Assembly (NCBI GenBank): GCA_025061865.1
Contig: JANXAA010000039.1
Span: forward strand, 1 to 10,796
Origin: Acidobacteriota bacterium
Lineage (GTDB): Bacteria; Acidobacteriota; HRBIN11
DNA: 10,796 bases
Reading direction: 5' to 3'
Shown: positions 1 through 6,958 of the stretch, one piece after another
Position numbering within the stretch: position 1 is the first letter of the stretch
Layout of the letters: each line of letters begins with the position of its first letter
Notes under the pieces: model-generated
Database searches by the model: none
What the model was told of the DNA's origin: nothing
Seen by the model: the letters and a program-made list of their open reading frames with translations, nothing else
Position numbers and translations under genes: made by a program

Positions 1-781
1 TATAGAGTACCTGCAGGGCCTGCTCCCCGTCGGACTTCAGGCACAGCGTGTCGTCGTTGACGTACATCTGCACAAACGTCCGGCAGGTCTCGGTGTCGAT
101 GCCCCGGCCAAAGACCCGAGCATACTCGAGAGCGGCTTTCATATTGAGCATGGCGTACAGAATACTATGCCGAAGTAAGCATGCGACCGACTCGGCCATC
201 GCCTCCCCCAAGTCCCGGCGAACGACGTTGACACCCAGTGGAATCGGCAAGCCCGTCGTATCGGCCCACCAATGGCCCAGGTCGACGACCTCGCAAAGAC
301 CTAAGGCCGGATACGTCAACTGGCCCTCGTGGATGACGAGGCCGGCGTCGACCTCGCCCCGGGCTACGGCCGACAGGATACGGTCGAAGGTCATGATCAC
401 TGGCTCAAAGTCCGGGAGGTACAGTCGTAGGAGCAGAAAGGCCGTCGTGTGTCGTCCTGGGACGGCGATGCGCCGCCCCCGCAGGTCATCCGGCGGGATG
501 GATTCTCGGGTCAGGACCTTCGGACCGTACCGCCGTCCGACGGAGGCCCCGACCCGGAGAAGTCGATACCTCGAGGCGACCCATGGATAGACGGCCGCCG
601 AGATAGCCGTGACTTCCAGTTCCCCTCGAAACGCTCGGTCGTTGAGCGTCTCGATGTCGGCCAGGACGTGTTCGATCCTCCAGCCGTCGAGGCTGACGGC
701 GCCTACGACGATACCGAAAAACATGAAGGCATCGTCGGCGTCCGGACTGTGACCGACCCGCAATGTACGACCCTCCGCCAT
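1..781 (-). CDS. mqnD: 1,4-dihydroxy-6-naphthoate synthase, C-terminus cut by window edge
   Basis: MqnD releases 1,4-dihydroxy-6-naphthoate from the cyclic dehypoxanthine futalosine made by MqnC, the last naphthoquinone-forming step of the futalosine menaquinone pathway; it is cytosolic and has a periplasmic-binding-protein-like fold. The visible 260 codons start with HSPDADDAFMF (residues 11-21), the MqnD signature. They also show RYGPKVLTRE (84-93), VIHEGQLTY (149-157) with His151 in the position of the proposed catalytic histidine, and MYVNDDTL (239-246). The reading frame runs off the left edge without a stop; given the usual family length, about 20-30 residues are missing. The ATG at 781 is preceded by AGGGAGG seven bases upstream. 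mqnC ends 76 bp upstream on the same strand, so co-transcription is likely. Plus-strand open frames over this region are shadows of this gene. Confidence 0.93.
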   Translation of the reverse strand, partial: MAEGRTLRVGHSPDADDAFMFFGIVVGAVSLDGWRIEHVLADIETLNDRAFRGELEVTAISAAVYPWVASRYRLLRVGASVGRRYGPKVLTRESIPPDDLRGRRIAVPGRHTTAFLLLRLYLPDFEPVIMTFDRILSAVARGEVDAGLVIHEGQLTYPALGLCEVVDLGHWWADTTGLPIPLGVNVVRRDLGEAMAESVACLLRHSILYAMLNMKAALEYARVFGRGIDTETCRTFVQMYVNDDTLCLKSDGEQALQVLY

Positions 782-857
782 GGCGTCCCTCCCTTTTATG
801 CCCGGAGGGTAAGATGCGGGGATGGAATCCTTAGGTACCATGTATCGAAGTAAGGAC

Positions 858-2018
858 TTAGACAAGTCTAAACCACGCAGTGGAGGGTTCCCGCTTTTCC
901 AGAACCTGGCATCCGGACCCTGAGCCCCCTTCTGGCCTGTCCCACTTTCGGATCACCTCGTACAGTGTCGTCCGTTGAGCCGGGATGAAACCGGCCGACC
1001 GGATAAGGTCAACGACTTCCTCGACCGACGACCGATTCACGTGCCCGGTCGCCTCGTGGACGTGCTCTTCCAGCAGGACTCCTCCGAAGTCGTCGGCTCC
1101 AAAATAGAGAGCGACCTGACCGACCTTCTTGCCCTCCGAGAACCATGATGCCTGGATATGGTCCAAGTTGTCGAGGTAAATGCGACTTAGGGCGATGATG
1201 CGCAGATACTGCTGGGGCGGACTTCGGTGAGGGACCCACTTCCGCAGGTACGTGTGATCCGGCTTGAAACTCCAGGGGACGAAGGCCGTAAAACCGCCTG
1301 TCTCGTCCTGAAGCGACCGGATGGCCTCCAGATGGGCGACGATGTCCTCGGGCGTCTCGACGTGGCCATACATCATCGTCGCCGTGCTCCGCATGCCCAG
1401 TTCGTGGGCCGTCCGATGGACTTCCAGCCATTCGGCGGCCGGGCCCTTCTTGGGGCTGATGCGGCGACGCACGCGGTCCGACAGGATCTCAGCGCCTCCC
1501 CCGGGGAGGGTCGACTGGCCGGCTTCCTTCAAGCGCTCGAGGACCCCCCGGACGGATAGGCCCGAGACCTCCGCCATGAAGCGGACCTCTGAGGCTGTGA
1601 AGAAGTGAGGCGTCACCTGGGGAAACCGCCGGCGGGTCTCCCGGATCAGCGTTAGATAGTAATCCAAGGGCAAGGCTGGGTTATGACCGCCTTGCAGAAG
1701 GACCGTCGTCGCCCCCCGAGCGACGGCCCACTCGATTTTCTGGAGGACTTCCTCGACGCTGAGCGTGTAGGCATCCGACGCCCCCGGCTTCCGGTAGAAG
1801 GCGCAGAACAGACAGTCTGTTACGCACACGTTCGTGTAGTTGGGGTTCGTGTCGACGACGAAGGTCACGACAGGTTCCGGATGTCTGCGAAATCGGAGAG
1901 CTTGGGCGACTTGCCCGAGGGTCAGGAGGTCGGCCTCCGTCAAGAGGCGCAAGCCCTCCTCGGACGTGATGCGTCGACCGTCGAGAACCTTGTCGAAGAT
2001 GGCCTGGACCGATGTCAT
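858..2018 (-). CDS. mqnC: cyclic dehypoxanthine futalosine synthase (radical SAM)
   Basis: MqnC is a radical SAM enzyme that cyclises dehypoxanthine futalosine to the spiro compound used by MqnD. The 386-residue product has the cluster motif CVTDCLFC (Cys65, Cys69, Cys72), a CX3CX2C arrangement. It also has LLQGGHNP (107-114), the block that separates MqnC from MqnE, then LPGGGAEILSDRVR and the GHVET and GFTAFVPWSF blocks. The ATG at 2018 has AAGGGG as ribosome binding site about six bases upstream. mqnA ends 123 bp upstream and mqnD begins 76 bp downstream. The last 25-30 residues, after VIRKWD, do not resemble the family C-terminus. They are rich in Gly, Ser and Glu and look like former intergenic DNA read through to a later stop. 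The stop codon lies in a small palindrome, TTAGAC-AA-GTCTAA at 858-871. The MqnC-versus-MqnE call rests on the QGGHNP block and is firm. Confidence 0.95.
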   Translation of the reverse strand: MTSVQAIFDKVLDGRRITSEEGLRLLTEADLLTLGQVAQALRFRRHPEPVVTFVVDTNPNYTNVCVTDCLFCAFYRKPGASDAYTLSVEEVLQKIEWAVARGATTVLLQGGHNPALPLDYYLTLIRETRRRFPQVTPHFFTASEVRFMAEVSGLSVRGVLERLKEAGQSTLPGGGAEILSDRVRRRISPKKGPAAEWLEVHRTAHELGMRSTATMMYGHVETPEDIVAHLEAIRSLQDETGGFTAFVPWSFKPDHTYLRKWVPHRSPPQQYLRIIALSRIYLDNLDHIQASWFSEGKKVGQVALYFGADDFGGVLLEEHVHEATGHVNRSSVEEVVDLIRSAGFIPAQRTTLYEVIRKWDRPEGGSGSGCQVLEKREPSTAWFRLV

Positions 2019-2038
2019 GAGACACCCCTTACACTATG

Positions 2039-2067
2039 AAGTCCCCAAGTCCCGGGTGTCAGGCGCG
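2039..2067. repeat. heptad-like short repeats in the mqnA-mqnC gap
   Basis: AAGTCCC occurs at 2039-2045 and again at 2047-2053, one base out of phase. It is followed in register by GGGTGTC (2054-2060) and AGGCGCG (2061-2067). The pattern is degenerate but resembles the RGGTNYC units seen at 2149, 5026 and 8918. The rest of the 123-bp gap (2019-2141) holds only the mqnC ribosome binding site. I found no convincing promoter or terminator in it. Confidence 0.5.
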
Positions 2068-2141
2068 AAGAGAAGTTCCAGGCATCTCGTCTTGGGAAAG
2101 GACCATCGACCCAGCAGGCCCATAACCCTACGATCCTTCTT

Positions 2142-3134
2142 CTACACTGAGACCTGGGACCTAAGACTCGGGACCTCCATCCGGTAGAACCGTTCCCAAC
2201 CGTCGAGAGCTGCCGGACTCAGCCGATACTCGAAGCGCCTTAGATATTCGATTTGCCAGGGCCGCAGGCCGTCAACAGGACCGCCGCCGTAGAGCTGGGG
2301 CAAGTAAGCCTCTAAGGCCGCCGAAAGGCGTTCGTACCACGCCCGCCGCCAAGCGGCGGGTCGATCCCGCCGAACGACCCATCGGGCAAATACAAAGGGC
2401 CGACCTTGCCATCGGGTCCACTCGTCCCCCAGGTCATACATAAACGGAAATGCCTGGGCCCGGACGACGGCCTCGCCCGCAGTCATGCGGCCATCCGGAA
2501 GTTGGAAAGTTCGGTCCCTCAGCCATTCGGGATTCGGGAGTCGGTGAGACCCGTTGTGGAGTATTTCCACACATCGGTTCCCCGCCGATGAGACGTCTAA
2601 GTCCTTAAGTTTCCGGACTTCCGGACGGCCCGGTTCCTGAGCCCCCGCATGAACCGGTGCCGGGGTCACCAAATTCTCACATGCCCGGACGGCCGGGCTA
2701 CGTTCCAGGTAGATGGCCAAAGCCGTGTCGCCGATGACCAGCCAGGCCTCGGCCTCTTCCGGCGTCGGCGACCACCGCCAGTCCCAGACGCCGTACCGAT
2801 CCCTCAGAAGGACCGTCAAGAGCCGGACCGATACCGAACTTTCGGGTGTCGCACAGATACGGGCGCCGGTCAGGGCCCCGACCGGCCGCTGGGCCAGTAA
2901 GAGCACGCTCCAGACAGGACCCGCCACGGCCAAGCCGAGGTCGCCTAAGGGCTCGTACCGGTCCGCCAGGGTCGGGACGTCCACGACCGGCAGGATGGCT
3001 ACGTCCAGCCGTCCGGTCTGAGCGAACTCGACGAGGGCCCGCGGGGCCGCCACGACCCGCTCGATGTCTTCCGGCAAACCCCGCACGAAGGGCCAGATGT
3101 TCAGGTACGGGAAGTAGCCGACCGCATCGGGCAT
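2142..3134 (-). CDS. mqnA: chorismate dehydratase, with an internal insertion
   Basis: MqnA dehydrates chorismate to 3-enolpyruvylbenzoate, opening the futalosine pathway; it has a periplasmic-binding-protein-like fold and is cytosolic. The 330-residue product shows VGYFPYLNIWPF (5-16), LDVAILPVVD (43-52), ATPESSVSVRLL (95-106), WLVIGDTAL (131-139) and YDLGDEW...GRPFVFARW (233-252), in family order. The same frame is open upstream to 3638, but that part overlaps mqnE and is not MqnA-like. The ATG at 3134 follows GAGG by seven bases and begins directly with the conserved block, so I chose it. It overlaps the mqnE 3' end by 34 bp, implying translational coupling. Family members are usually about 250-290 residues. 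The excess lies between IGD and YDLG, where about 93 residues replace the roughly 15-35 expected. The C-terminal residues VPSLRSQVSV are encoded by a heptad array at 2149-2176. Confidence 0.9.
   Translation of the reverse strand: MPDAVGYFPYLNIWPFVRGLPEDIERVVAAPRALVEFAQTGRLDVAILPVVDVPTLADRYEPLGDLGLAVAGPVWSVLLLAQRPVGALTGARICATPESSVSVRLLTVLLRDRYGVWDWRWSPTPEEAEAWLVIGDTALAIYLERSPAVRACENLVTPAPVHAGAQEPGRPEVRKLKDLDVSSAGNRCVEILHNGSHRLPNPEWLRDRTFQLPDGRMTAGEAVVRAQAFPFMYDLGDEWTRWQGRPFVFARWVVRRDRPAAWRRAWYERLSAALEAYLPQLYGGGPVDGLRPWQIEYLRRFEYRLSPAALDGWERFYRMEVPSLRSQVSV
2149..2176. repeat. heptad array encoding the MqnA C-terminus
   Basis: There are four 7-base units in exact register. On the minus strand, the units at 2176-2170 and 2162-2156 are both AGGTCCC, the one between them is GAGTCTT, and the last is AGGTCTC (2155-2149). 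The array straddles the mqnA stop codon. It encodes the last residues of the protein and belongs to the same sequence family as the arrays at 5026 and 8918. Confidence 0.65.
2522..2626. repeat. short tandem repeats inside the mqnA insertion
   Basis: Within the poorly conserved middle of mqnA there is a run of 7-base units: GCCATTC (2522-2528), GGGATTC (2529-2535), GGGAGTC (2536-2542) and a decayed fourth to 2549. Further along, TTCCGGAC is repeated perfectly in tandem at 2611-2618 and 2619-2626. Between them, around 2555-2573, lies a small inverted repeat with arms TGTGGA and TCCACA and a five-base loop. These textures match the intergenic gaps rather than the flanking coding DNA. Confidence 0.6.
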
Positions 3135-4222
3135 GACCCGGCCTCGTCCGCATAGACCCGGATTACGTTGTGGAGGGCATCCCGCTCGACGGGAATGCGA
3201 CCGGCCGAGCGGATCATCCGGACGATGCGCTCCCGCGTGAGTTGGGCCGGGCTTTCGGCCCCAGCCGCATGCATGATCCGTTCGTCGCCCAACGTGCCAT
3301 TGACGTCGTCGGCCCCGAAGTGGAGAGCGACCGATGCTAGGTCCTCTCCCATCGTGACCCAGTAGGCCTCGACGTGGGGAAAGTTGTCTAGCAGGAGCCG
3401 GGCGACGGCGACCATCCGGAGCTCGTCGGTCGGCGGCGTGGGCCGGTCGACCAAACGCGTCGTCCCCAACTGATAGGCGAAGGGGATGAACGTCATGAAA
3501 CCGCCCGTCTCGTCTTGGAGCTCCCGTAAAAGAAGCAAGTGCTGGAGCCGTTCCTCCAGCGTCTCCAGGTGGCCGAACATCATCGTGGCGTTCGAGCGAA
3601 TCCCCATCCGATGCGCAAGGCGGTGGATCTCCAACCACCGGGCCGGCGAAGCCTTGCCGGGAAACAAAAGCCGGTGGAGTCGTTCAGAGAAGACCTCGGC
3701 CCCGCCGCCTGGCAAGAGGTCCAGGCCCGCCGACCGCAGACGCGCCAGGCTCTCTTCCGGAGAGACCCGCCACCGCCGCCAGAAATAGTCGATCTCAGCC
3801 GCCGTGAAGGCCTTAATCTGAATGCGGGGGAAGCGGGCCTTAATAGCTCGGAGCAAGTCTTCGTACCACTCGAAGGGAATGTCCGGATGGTGGCCGCCGA
3901 CGATATGAACTTCCCGGAGCTCGTCGCTGAGCTGGGCTAAAACGCCCTCGATGCTCATCTCGTAAGCGCCCGGCTCGCCCTTCTTTTTAGCAAAGTCACA
4001 GAATTTACAGGACAGGACGCAGACGTTTGTCGGATTGATGTATCGGTTGAGGACAAAATAGACGTAGTCGCCGGACTTCTGACGCTTGACAAAGTCGGCC
4101 ATCCGGCCAAGGGCCAGGAGGTCCGGCGTCTCGAGCAAGACCCGGCCGTCGGCGGCCGACAAGCGCTCGCCGGTCTGCACCTTGTCCCAGATAGGCGCCA
4201 AGCGGACGTCTCGAAGCAGCAT
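3101..4222 (-). CDS. mqnE: aminodeoxyfutalosine synthase (radical SAM)
   Basis: MqnE adds the adenosyl radical of SAM to 3-enolpyruvylbenzoate, giving 6-amino-6-deoxyfutalosine with loss of CO2. The 373-residue product has the cluster motif CVLSCKFC (Cys68, Cys72, Cys75). It then shows IVGGHHPDIPFEWY (107-120), the MqnE form of the block that reads QGGHNP in MqnC, followed by LLPGGGAEVFSERLH and SNATMMFGHLET. The length is normal for the family. The ATG at 4222 has AGAGG five bases upstream. tetR ends 70 bp upstream, and mqnA starts inside the last 34 bases of this gene, so at least tetR-mqnE-mqnA look like one transcription unit. MqnE and MqnC are paralogues of similar length, but the diagnostic blocks assign each clearly. 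Confidence 0.95.
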   Translation of the reverse strand: MLLRDVRLAPIWDKVQTGERLSAADGRVLLETPDLLALGRMADFVKRQKSGDYVYFVLNRYINPTNVCVLSCKFCDFAKKKGEPGAYEMSIEGVLAQLSDELREVHIVGGHHPDIPFEWYEDLLRAIKARFPRIQIKAFTAAEIDYFWRRWRVSPEESLARLRSAGLDLLPGGGAEVFSERLHRLLFPGKASPARWLEIHRLAHRMGIRSNATMMFGHLETLEERLQHLLLLRELQDETGGFMTFIPFAYQLGTTRLVDRPTPPTDELRMVAVARLLLDNFPHVEAYWVTMGEDLASVALHFGADDVNGTLGDERIMHAAGAESPAQLTRERIVRMIRSAGRIPVERDALHNVIRVYADEAGSCPMRSATSRT

Positions 4223-4240
4223 AGATGCCTCTGCACATCG

Positions 4241-4301
4241 GGCAGATAGATAGGCGCCCGTGGGATTTCGACCGCTGACCTTCCCATCTGCGCTATCTGC
4301 C
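4241..4301. repeat. inverted repeat spanning the tetR-mqnE junction
   Basis: GGCAGATAG at 4241-4249 and CTATCTGCC at 4293-4301 are perfect 9-bp inverted arms, 43 bases apart. The distal arm contains the tetR stop codon, and the proximal arm lies 19 bases upstream of the mqnE ATG. In the tetR-mqnE mRNA this could fold into a long-loop stem near the mqnE ribosome binding site. No U-run follows, so it is not a standard terminator. It could be chance. Confidence 0.4.
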
Positions 4302-4925
4302 GACCGGGCGACTGATTTCCTCCAGGCCGATGCTCCGGAGGAGAGTCGCGTAGACGGTCGGAAACTTCTGCCGCAGGGGCAGCGGCTTCCTTTGATGGAG
4401 CCAGTCGACTAAGATGGCATGGATGGCCCCGACCCACATCCGGGCGACAGTCTCGGTATCGTCGACAGCGAGACTCCCTTCGGCGACCGCAGCGTCGAGC
4501 TCCTGCTGGATCAGGGCGGCGATGCGGTCCTGGATTTCGGCCTGCTTGACGTCCAGGGGCGGTCCCAGGCTGGCCAACTTCAAGAAGATGAGGCGGACGA
4601 CAGGCCGATGGCGCTCAAAGAGACGAAACCCCGCTTCCAGGGCGGCCCGGAGCTTCTGCCGCCGGCTGGGTCCGGCTGCGTTCATGGCGGCTTCCATCCG
4701 GCGGACCAGCATGTCGGCCAGGCTATCGATGAGGCTCAGGAAAAGGTCCTGCTTGCTGGGAAAGTACAGGTAGAGGGCGCCCTTGGAGAGGCGGGAGGCG
4801 GCGGCGATGTCGTCCATCGTCGCCTCGTGGTAGCCCCGACGGGCAAACACCCGGAGGGCCGCATCGACGATGCGCCGGCGGGTCGTCTCGGACCGGGTCG
4901 GACGAGTCTTCTTTTTCACGTTCAT
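4293..4925 (-). CDS. TetR/AcrR-family transcriptional regulator
   Basis: This is a dimeric DNA-binding repressor-type protein of 210 residues, the usual size for the family. The N-terminal domain shows RRRIVDAALRVFARRGYHEATMDDIAAASRLSKGALYLYF (17-55), with the helix-turn-helix at about 36-56 and the characteristic YLYFPSKQDLF ending. The C-terminal part is helical and divergent, so the ligand cannot be named. A lysine-rich start (MNVKKKTRP) precedes the DNA-binding domain. The ATG at 4925 has only a distant GGGGGAG, 11 bases upstream, so translation may be modest. The gene sits first in front of mqnE and mqnA. Its own promoter carries a perfect palindrome between the -35 and -10 boxes, which points to autoregulation and a role in setting menaquinone synthesis. 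That regulatory role is inferred. The long plus-strand open frame opposite (4419-5261) has no recognisable protein features. Confidence 0.92.
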   Translation of the reverse strand: MNVKKKTRPTRSETTRRRIVDAALRVFARRGYHEATMDDIAAASRLSKGALYLYFPSKQDLFLSLIDSLADMLVRRMEAAMNAAGPSRRQKLRAALEAGFRLFERHRPVVRLIFLKLASLGPPLDVKQAEIQDRIAALIQQELDAAVAEGSLAVDDTETVARMWVGAIHAILVDWLHQRKPLPLRQKFPTVYATLLRSIGLEEISRPVGR

Positions 4926-5025
4926 GACGGGTTCTACTCCCCCAGCCCTGGCAAGGTCTTAGGGGCAAGGCCTGGGTATGAAAGACGAGAATGCAAGGTA
5001 CCAGCCCTACCGGGCCCGCTTGAAT

Positions 5026-5060
5026 CCCATACCCGGCACCCAACACCTGATACCTGTTTT
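5026..5060. repeat. heptad array in the tetR leader
   Basis: This is a run of 7-base units in register: CCCATAC (5026), CCGGCAC (5033), CCAACAC (5040), CTGATAC (5047) and a decayed fifth unit to 5060. Read on the minus strand, the units become GTATGGG, GTGCCGG and so on, or in shifted phase AGGTATC and GGGTGCC, matching the array at 8918. It lies just downstream of the inferred tetR start site, within the 5' untranslated leader of about 136 bases. I see nothing else in the leader between 4926 and 5025. Confidence 0.6.
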
Positions 5061-5080
5061 ATGACTGATTTTATGACTGA
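5057..5080. repeat. 12-bp tandem duplication at the tetR promoter
   Basis: TTTTATGACTGA is repeated perfectly and without a gap at 5057-5068 and 5069-5080. Each copy carries one GACTGA half-site of the neighbouring palindrome and a reversed TAAAA -10 core. The duplication may therefore have created a second half-site or a second -10. Confidence 0.8.
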
Positions 5081-5096
5081 CCGGTCAGTCAGTCAA
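5068..5096 (-). promoter_or_regulatory. sigma-70-type promoter of tetR-mqnEA
   Basis: Read on the minus strand, TTGACT (5096-5091) is followed by exactly 17 bases and then TAAAAT (5073-5068), matching TTGACA-17-TATAAT at five of six positions in each box. The predicted start is near 5061, about 136 bases upstream of the tetR ATG. It faces tetR and, through the close gene spacing, mqnE and mqnA. Whether transcription reaches mqnC and mqnD across the 123-bp gap cannot be read from sequence. Confidence 0.75.
5075..5090. promoter_or_regulatory. putative TetR operator within the promoter spacer
   Basis: GACTGACCGGTCAGTC is a perfect 16-bp palindrome filling almost all of the 17-bp spacer between the tetR -35 and -10 boxes. 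A further TCAGTC half-site overlaps it at 5089-5094, and a further GACTGA lies at 5063-5068. Palindromes of this length, placed over their own promoter, are typical of TetR-family autoregulation. A bound dimer here would block RNA polymerase. The assignment to the adjacent TetR protein is by position, not by a recognised motif. Confidence 0.75.
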
Positions 5097-5142
5097 GGAC
5101 CCCGACCCGGGATCGGCAAGAAGTGGGACACCCATGTGCGGG

Positions 5143-5158
5143 AGAGCCCCGAGGCTCT
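5143..5158. other. small hairpin in the kinase-tetR gap
   Basis: AGAGCC and GGCTCT form a 6-bp stem with a 4-base loop. On the plus strand it is followed by TTTCTC; on the minus strand, the direction of kinase transcription, no U-run follows. It lies 124 bases beyond the kinase stop and could be a weak terminator or nothing. The rest of 5097-5281 holds no gene that I can support, only a 5-3-5 inverted repeat (AGACC, GGTCT) near 5215-5227. Confidence 0.3.
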
Positions 5159-5281
5159 TTCTCGGTGGAAGGCGGACTTCGGGCAGACTCCCGGCGTTCC
5201 GAAGGAGACGGCCAAGACCTTTGGTCTATCCCATTTTTCGTACCGGGCCGTCCAGCCTTAAGGACCTCCTACTTCCCTACC

Positions 5282-6742
5282 TTACTCCAGATAACCCCGT
5301 GCCCGGAGGGCCTCTATGAACCGAGTGTAGGCTTCGGTATAGAGGTCTTGCGTGTGGGGTCGGGGGACGACCGTCCGGTCGACCCGGACCATCGATCGGG
5401 TCCGGGCGATCAGGCCGTCGCCAACGACCGCCGTGGCGGCAAGGATGGCCGCTCCGACGGCTGCCCCGAGGTACCGGGGCCGGACCAGGGCCCGTCCGAG
5501 GACGTCGCTCCGGATTTGAAGCCAGACTTCGCTTCGGGACCCACCCCCGGCGGTGTACACCATGTCCCCGACCGTCGCCCCGAGGCGAGTCAACAGGTCA
5601 TAGGCCAGGCGCTCGACGTAGGCGACGCCTTCGAGGTACGCCGCATAGCGCTCGAATTCCGACCGAGGCGTTCCCAGCAGGAACCCCTGGGCCTGGGGCG
5701 CGATGAAGGGGAACCGTTCGCCGTGACGGACGAGGGGGTAAGCGATGAGCCCTGTCGGTGAGCACGCCCGGGCCTGTTCGTCCATAGCCTGCAGGTCGGC
5801 GTGGCCAAAAGCCTTGCGGAGACATTCGCCGCCCGTGTTGCTGGCGCCCCCCGGAAGCCAGAAGCCCTCAGGATGCCGGTGACAATACACGCGTCCCTGG
5901 GGGTCTCGGAGGGGCTCTTCTGTCACGCCCCGGACGACGAGGGTCGTCCCAAGCACGCTACACCACTCGCCGGGGGCGACAGCCCCGGCCGCTACCTGAG
6001 CGGCACAGCCGTCCGTCATCCCAGCCACGACGAGGGTCCCCCGCCGGAGACCCGTCCACTCGGCTCCCCTGGCATCGACCCATCCGATGGGCGTGCCTGG
6101 CGGTACGACGACTGGGAGCCTCTCGGGGTCGATACCCACCACCGAGAGGGCTGGCGACCAGACCTGACGGACGGGGTCGTGGCCCGTCTTCAGGGCGTGA
6201 GTCCAGTCCGTGACCCATCGGCCAGTCAGTCGCCCCGTCACGAAGTCGGCGGCGTGGACGACGCGACAGGTCTGGGCCCAGACGTCGGGCTCATGCCGTT
6301 GGAGCCACAAGAGCTTGGGAAGGGGATCTGTGGGTCGAACGAACGTCAGTCCGCCGACGGCGGTCAGGATCTCTCGGGCTTCCTGCGTGGCTCGGACATC
6401 GTAGTACATGAGAGCTCGCCGTAGGGGTCGGCCCCGAGCGTCCAGGACGACGAACGTCCCCGACGTCGATGTTACGGCCAAGGCCCGAATCGAACGAGTA
6501 TCTACACGGGTGCCGATGCTCCGAAGACACCGACCGAGGGCTGCCCACCAGTCAAGGGGGTCCTGCTCGACCCCGCCGGCCTCGGTCTCGTAAGTGACGA
6601 TCGGTTCGGCGGCCTCGGCGTAAAGCGTACCCTGCAGGTCCAGGACGCAGACCCGCACGCCTTCCGTCCCGAGGTCGATGCCGGCCACCAGGGGCCCCAT
6701 GTCGGTGCTGGGTGTGGGAAGCGGGGTGCTAGGATGGCGCAT
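5282..6742 (-). CDS. FGGY-family carbohydrate kinase, D-ribulokinase-like
   Basis: FGGY kinases phosphorylate sugars with ATP in the cytosol. This 486-residue protein has the N-terminal phosphate-binding loop AGIDLGTEGVRV (20-31), the TSTSGT block (91-96), AGMTDGCAAQVAAGA (240-254) with the probable catalytic base Asp244, GTTLVVRG (265-272), GGASNTGGECL (298-308), and the ATP-site block TAGGGSRSEVWLQIRSDVLGR (397-417). The ALKTGHDP...GIDPERLP...VVAGMTDG order and the SNTGG motif resemble the cyanobacterial and plant proteins first called xylulokinase and later shown to prefer D-ribulose. The substrate remains uncertain. The ATG at 6742 follows GGAGG by five bases. The internal Met15 lacks a binding site, so the 14-residue proline-rich lead-in is kept. 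The neighbours do not explain the substrate. It is unlikely to share a transcript with tetR, which has its own promoter. Confidence 0.85.
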   Translation of the reverse strand: MRHPSTPLPTPSTDMGPLVAGIDLGTEGVRVCVLDLQGTLYAEAAEPIVTYETEAGGVEQDPLDWWAALGRCLRSIGTRVDTRSIRALAVTSTSGTFVVLDARGRPLRRALMYYDVRATQEAREILTAVGGLTFVRPTDPLPKLLWLQRHEPDVWAQTCRVVHAADFVTGRLTGRWVTDWTHALKTGHDPVRQVWSPALSVVGIDPERLPVVVPPGTPIGWVDARGAEWTGLRRGTLVVAGMTDGCAAQVAAGAVAPGEWCSVLGTTLVVRGVTEEPLRDPQGRVYCHRHPEGFWLPGGASNTGGECLRKAFGHADLQAMDEQARACSPTGLIAYPLVRHGERFPFIAPQAQGFLLGTPRSEFERYAAYLEGVAYVERLAYDLLTRLGATVGDMVYTAGGGSRSEVWLQIRSDVLGRALVRPRYLGAAVGAAILAATAVVGDGLIARTRSMVRVDRTVVPRPHTQDLYTEAYTRFIEALRARGYLE

Positions 6743-6813
6743 GAAACCCTCCGATTCGTGGAAACATAGATACGGATAATGATATGGCCGACTGGGGGCG
6801 GATGTCTTATACT

Positions 6814-6842
6814 TTTATAGGCATGGTCCTGGGGACTTGGAA
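6814..6842 (-). promoter_or_regulatory. possible promoter of the sugar kinase
   Basis: On the minus strand, TATAAA (6819-6814) is a good -10 box. Seventeen bases upstream lies TTCCAA (6842-6837), a poor -35. A start near 6808 would give a leader of about 65 bases. Other AT-rich stretches in 6765-6800 could serve equally well. Confidence 0.35.
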
Positions 6843-6849
6843 CAGACAA

Positions 6850-6884
6850 GGTGATGGATGTAAGATGCAGGATGCGAGATATCT
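6850..6884. repeat. heptad array between kinase and secreted protein gene
   Basis: There are five 7-base units in exact register: GGTGATG (6850), GATGTAA (6857), GATGCAG (6864), GATGCGA (6871) and GATATCT (6878). The shared core is GATGNNN. The array lies between two outward-facing promoters. The unit differs from the RGGTNYC family elsewhere, but the 7-base period is the same. Confidence 0.7.
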
Positions 6885-6958
6885 AGTTCCTGGGCCGTGG
6901 GAGGCGGAAGGTCAGTTGTTGAAGATATGTATAGTTACAGAGCTTTACTTTTAGGAAT

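Noticed and set aside
48..853. Two plus-strand open frames at the left edge
   Set aside because: They lie opposite mqnD, which is clearly identified although it has no stop inside the window.
3135..3638. Upstream part of the 498-codon open frame reaching into mqnA
   Set aside because: It overlaps mqnE in another frame, is Arg/Pro/Gly rich and lacks MqnA features. The MqnA signature begins right at the ATG at 3134, which has its own ribosome binding site.
4419..5261. 280-codon plus-strand open frame opposite tetR
   Set aside because: It is a shadow of a well-supported TetR gene in high-GC DNA. It crosses the tetR promoter and shows no domain.
6204..6215. A TGACCCA match within the sugar kinase gene
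   Set aside because: It is a single copy inside coding sequence without palindrome or promoter, and is expected by chance.
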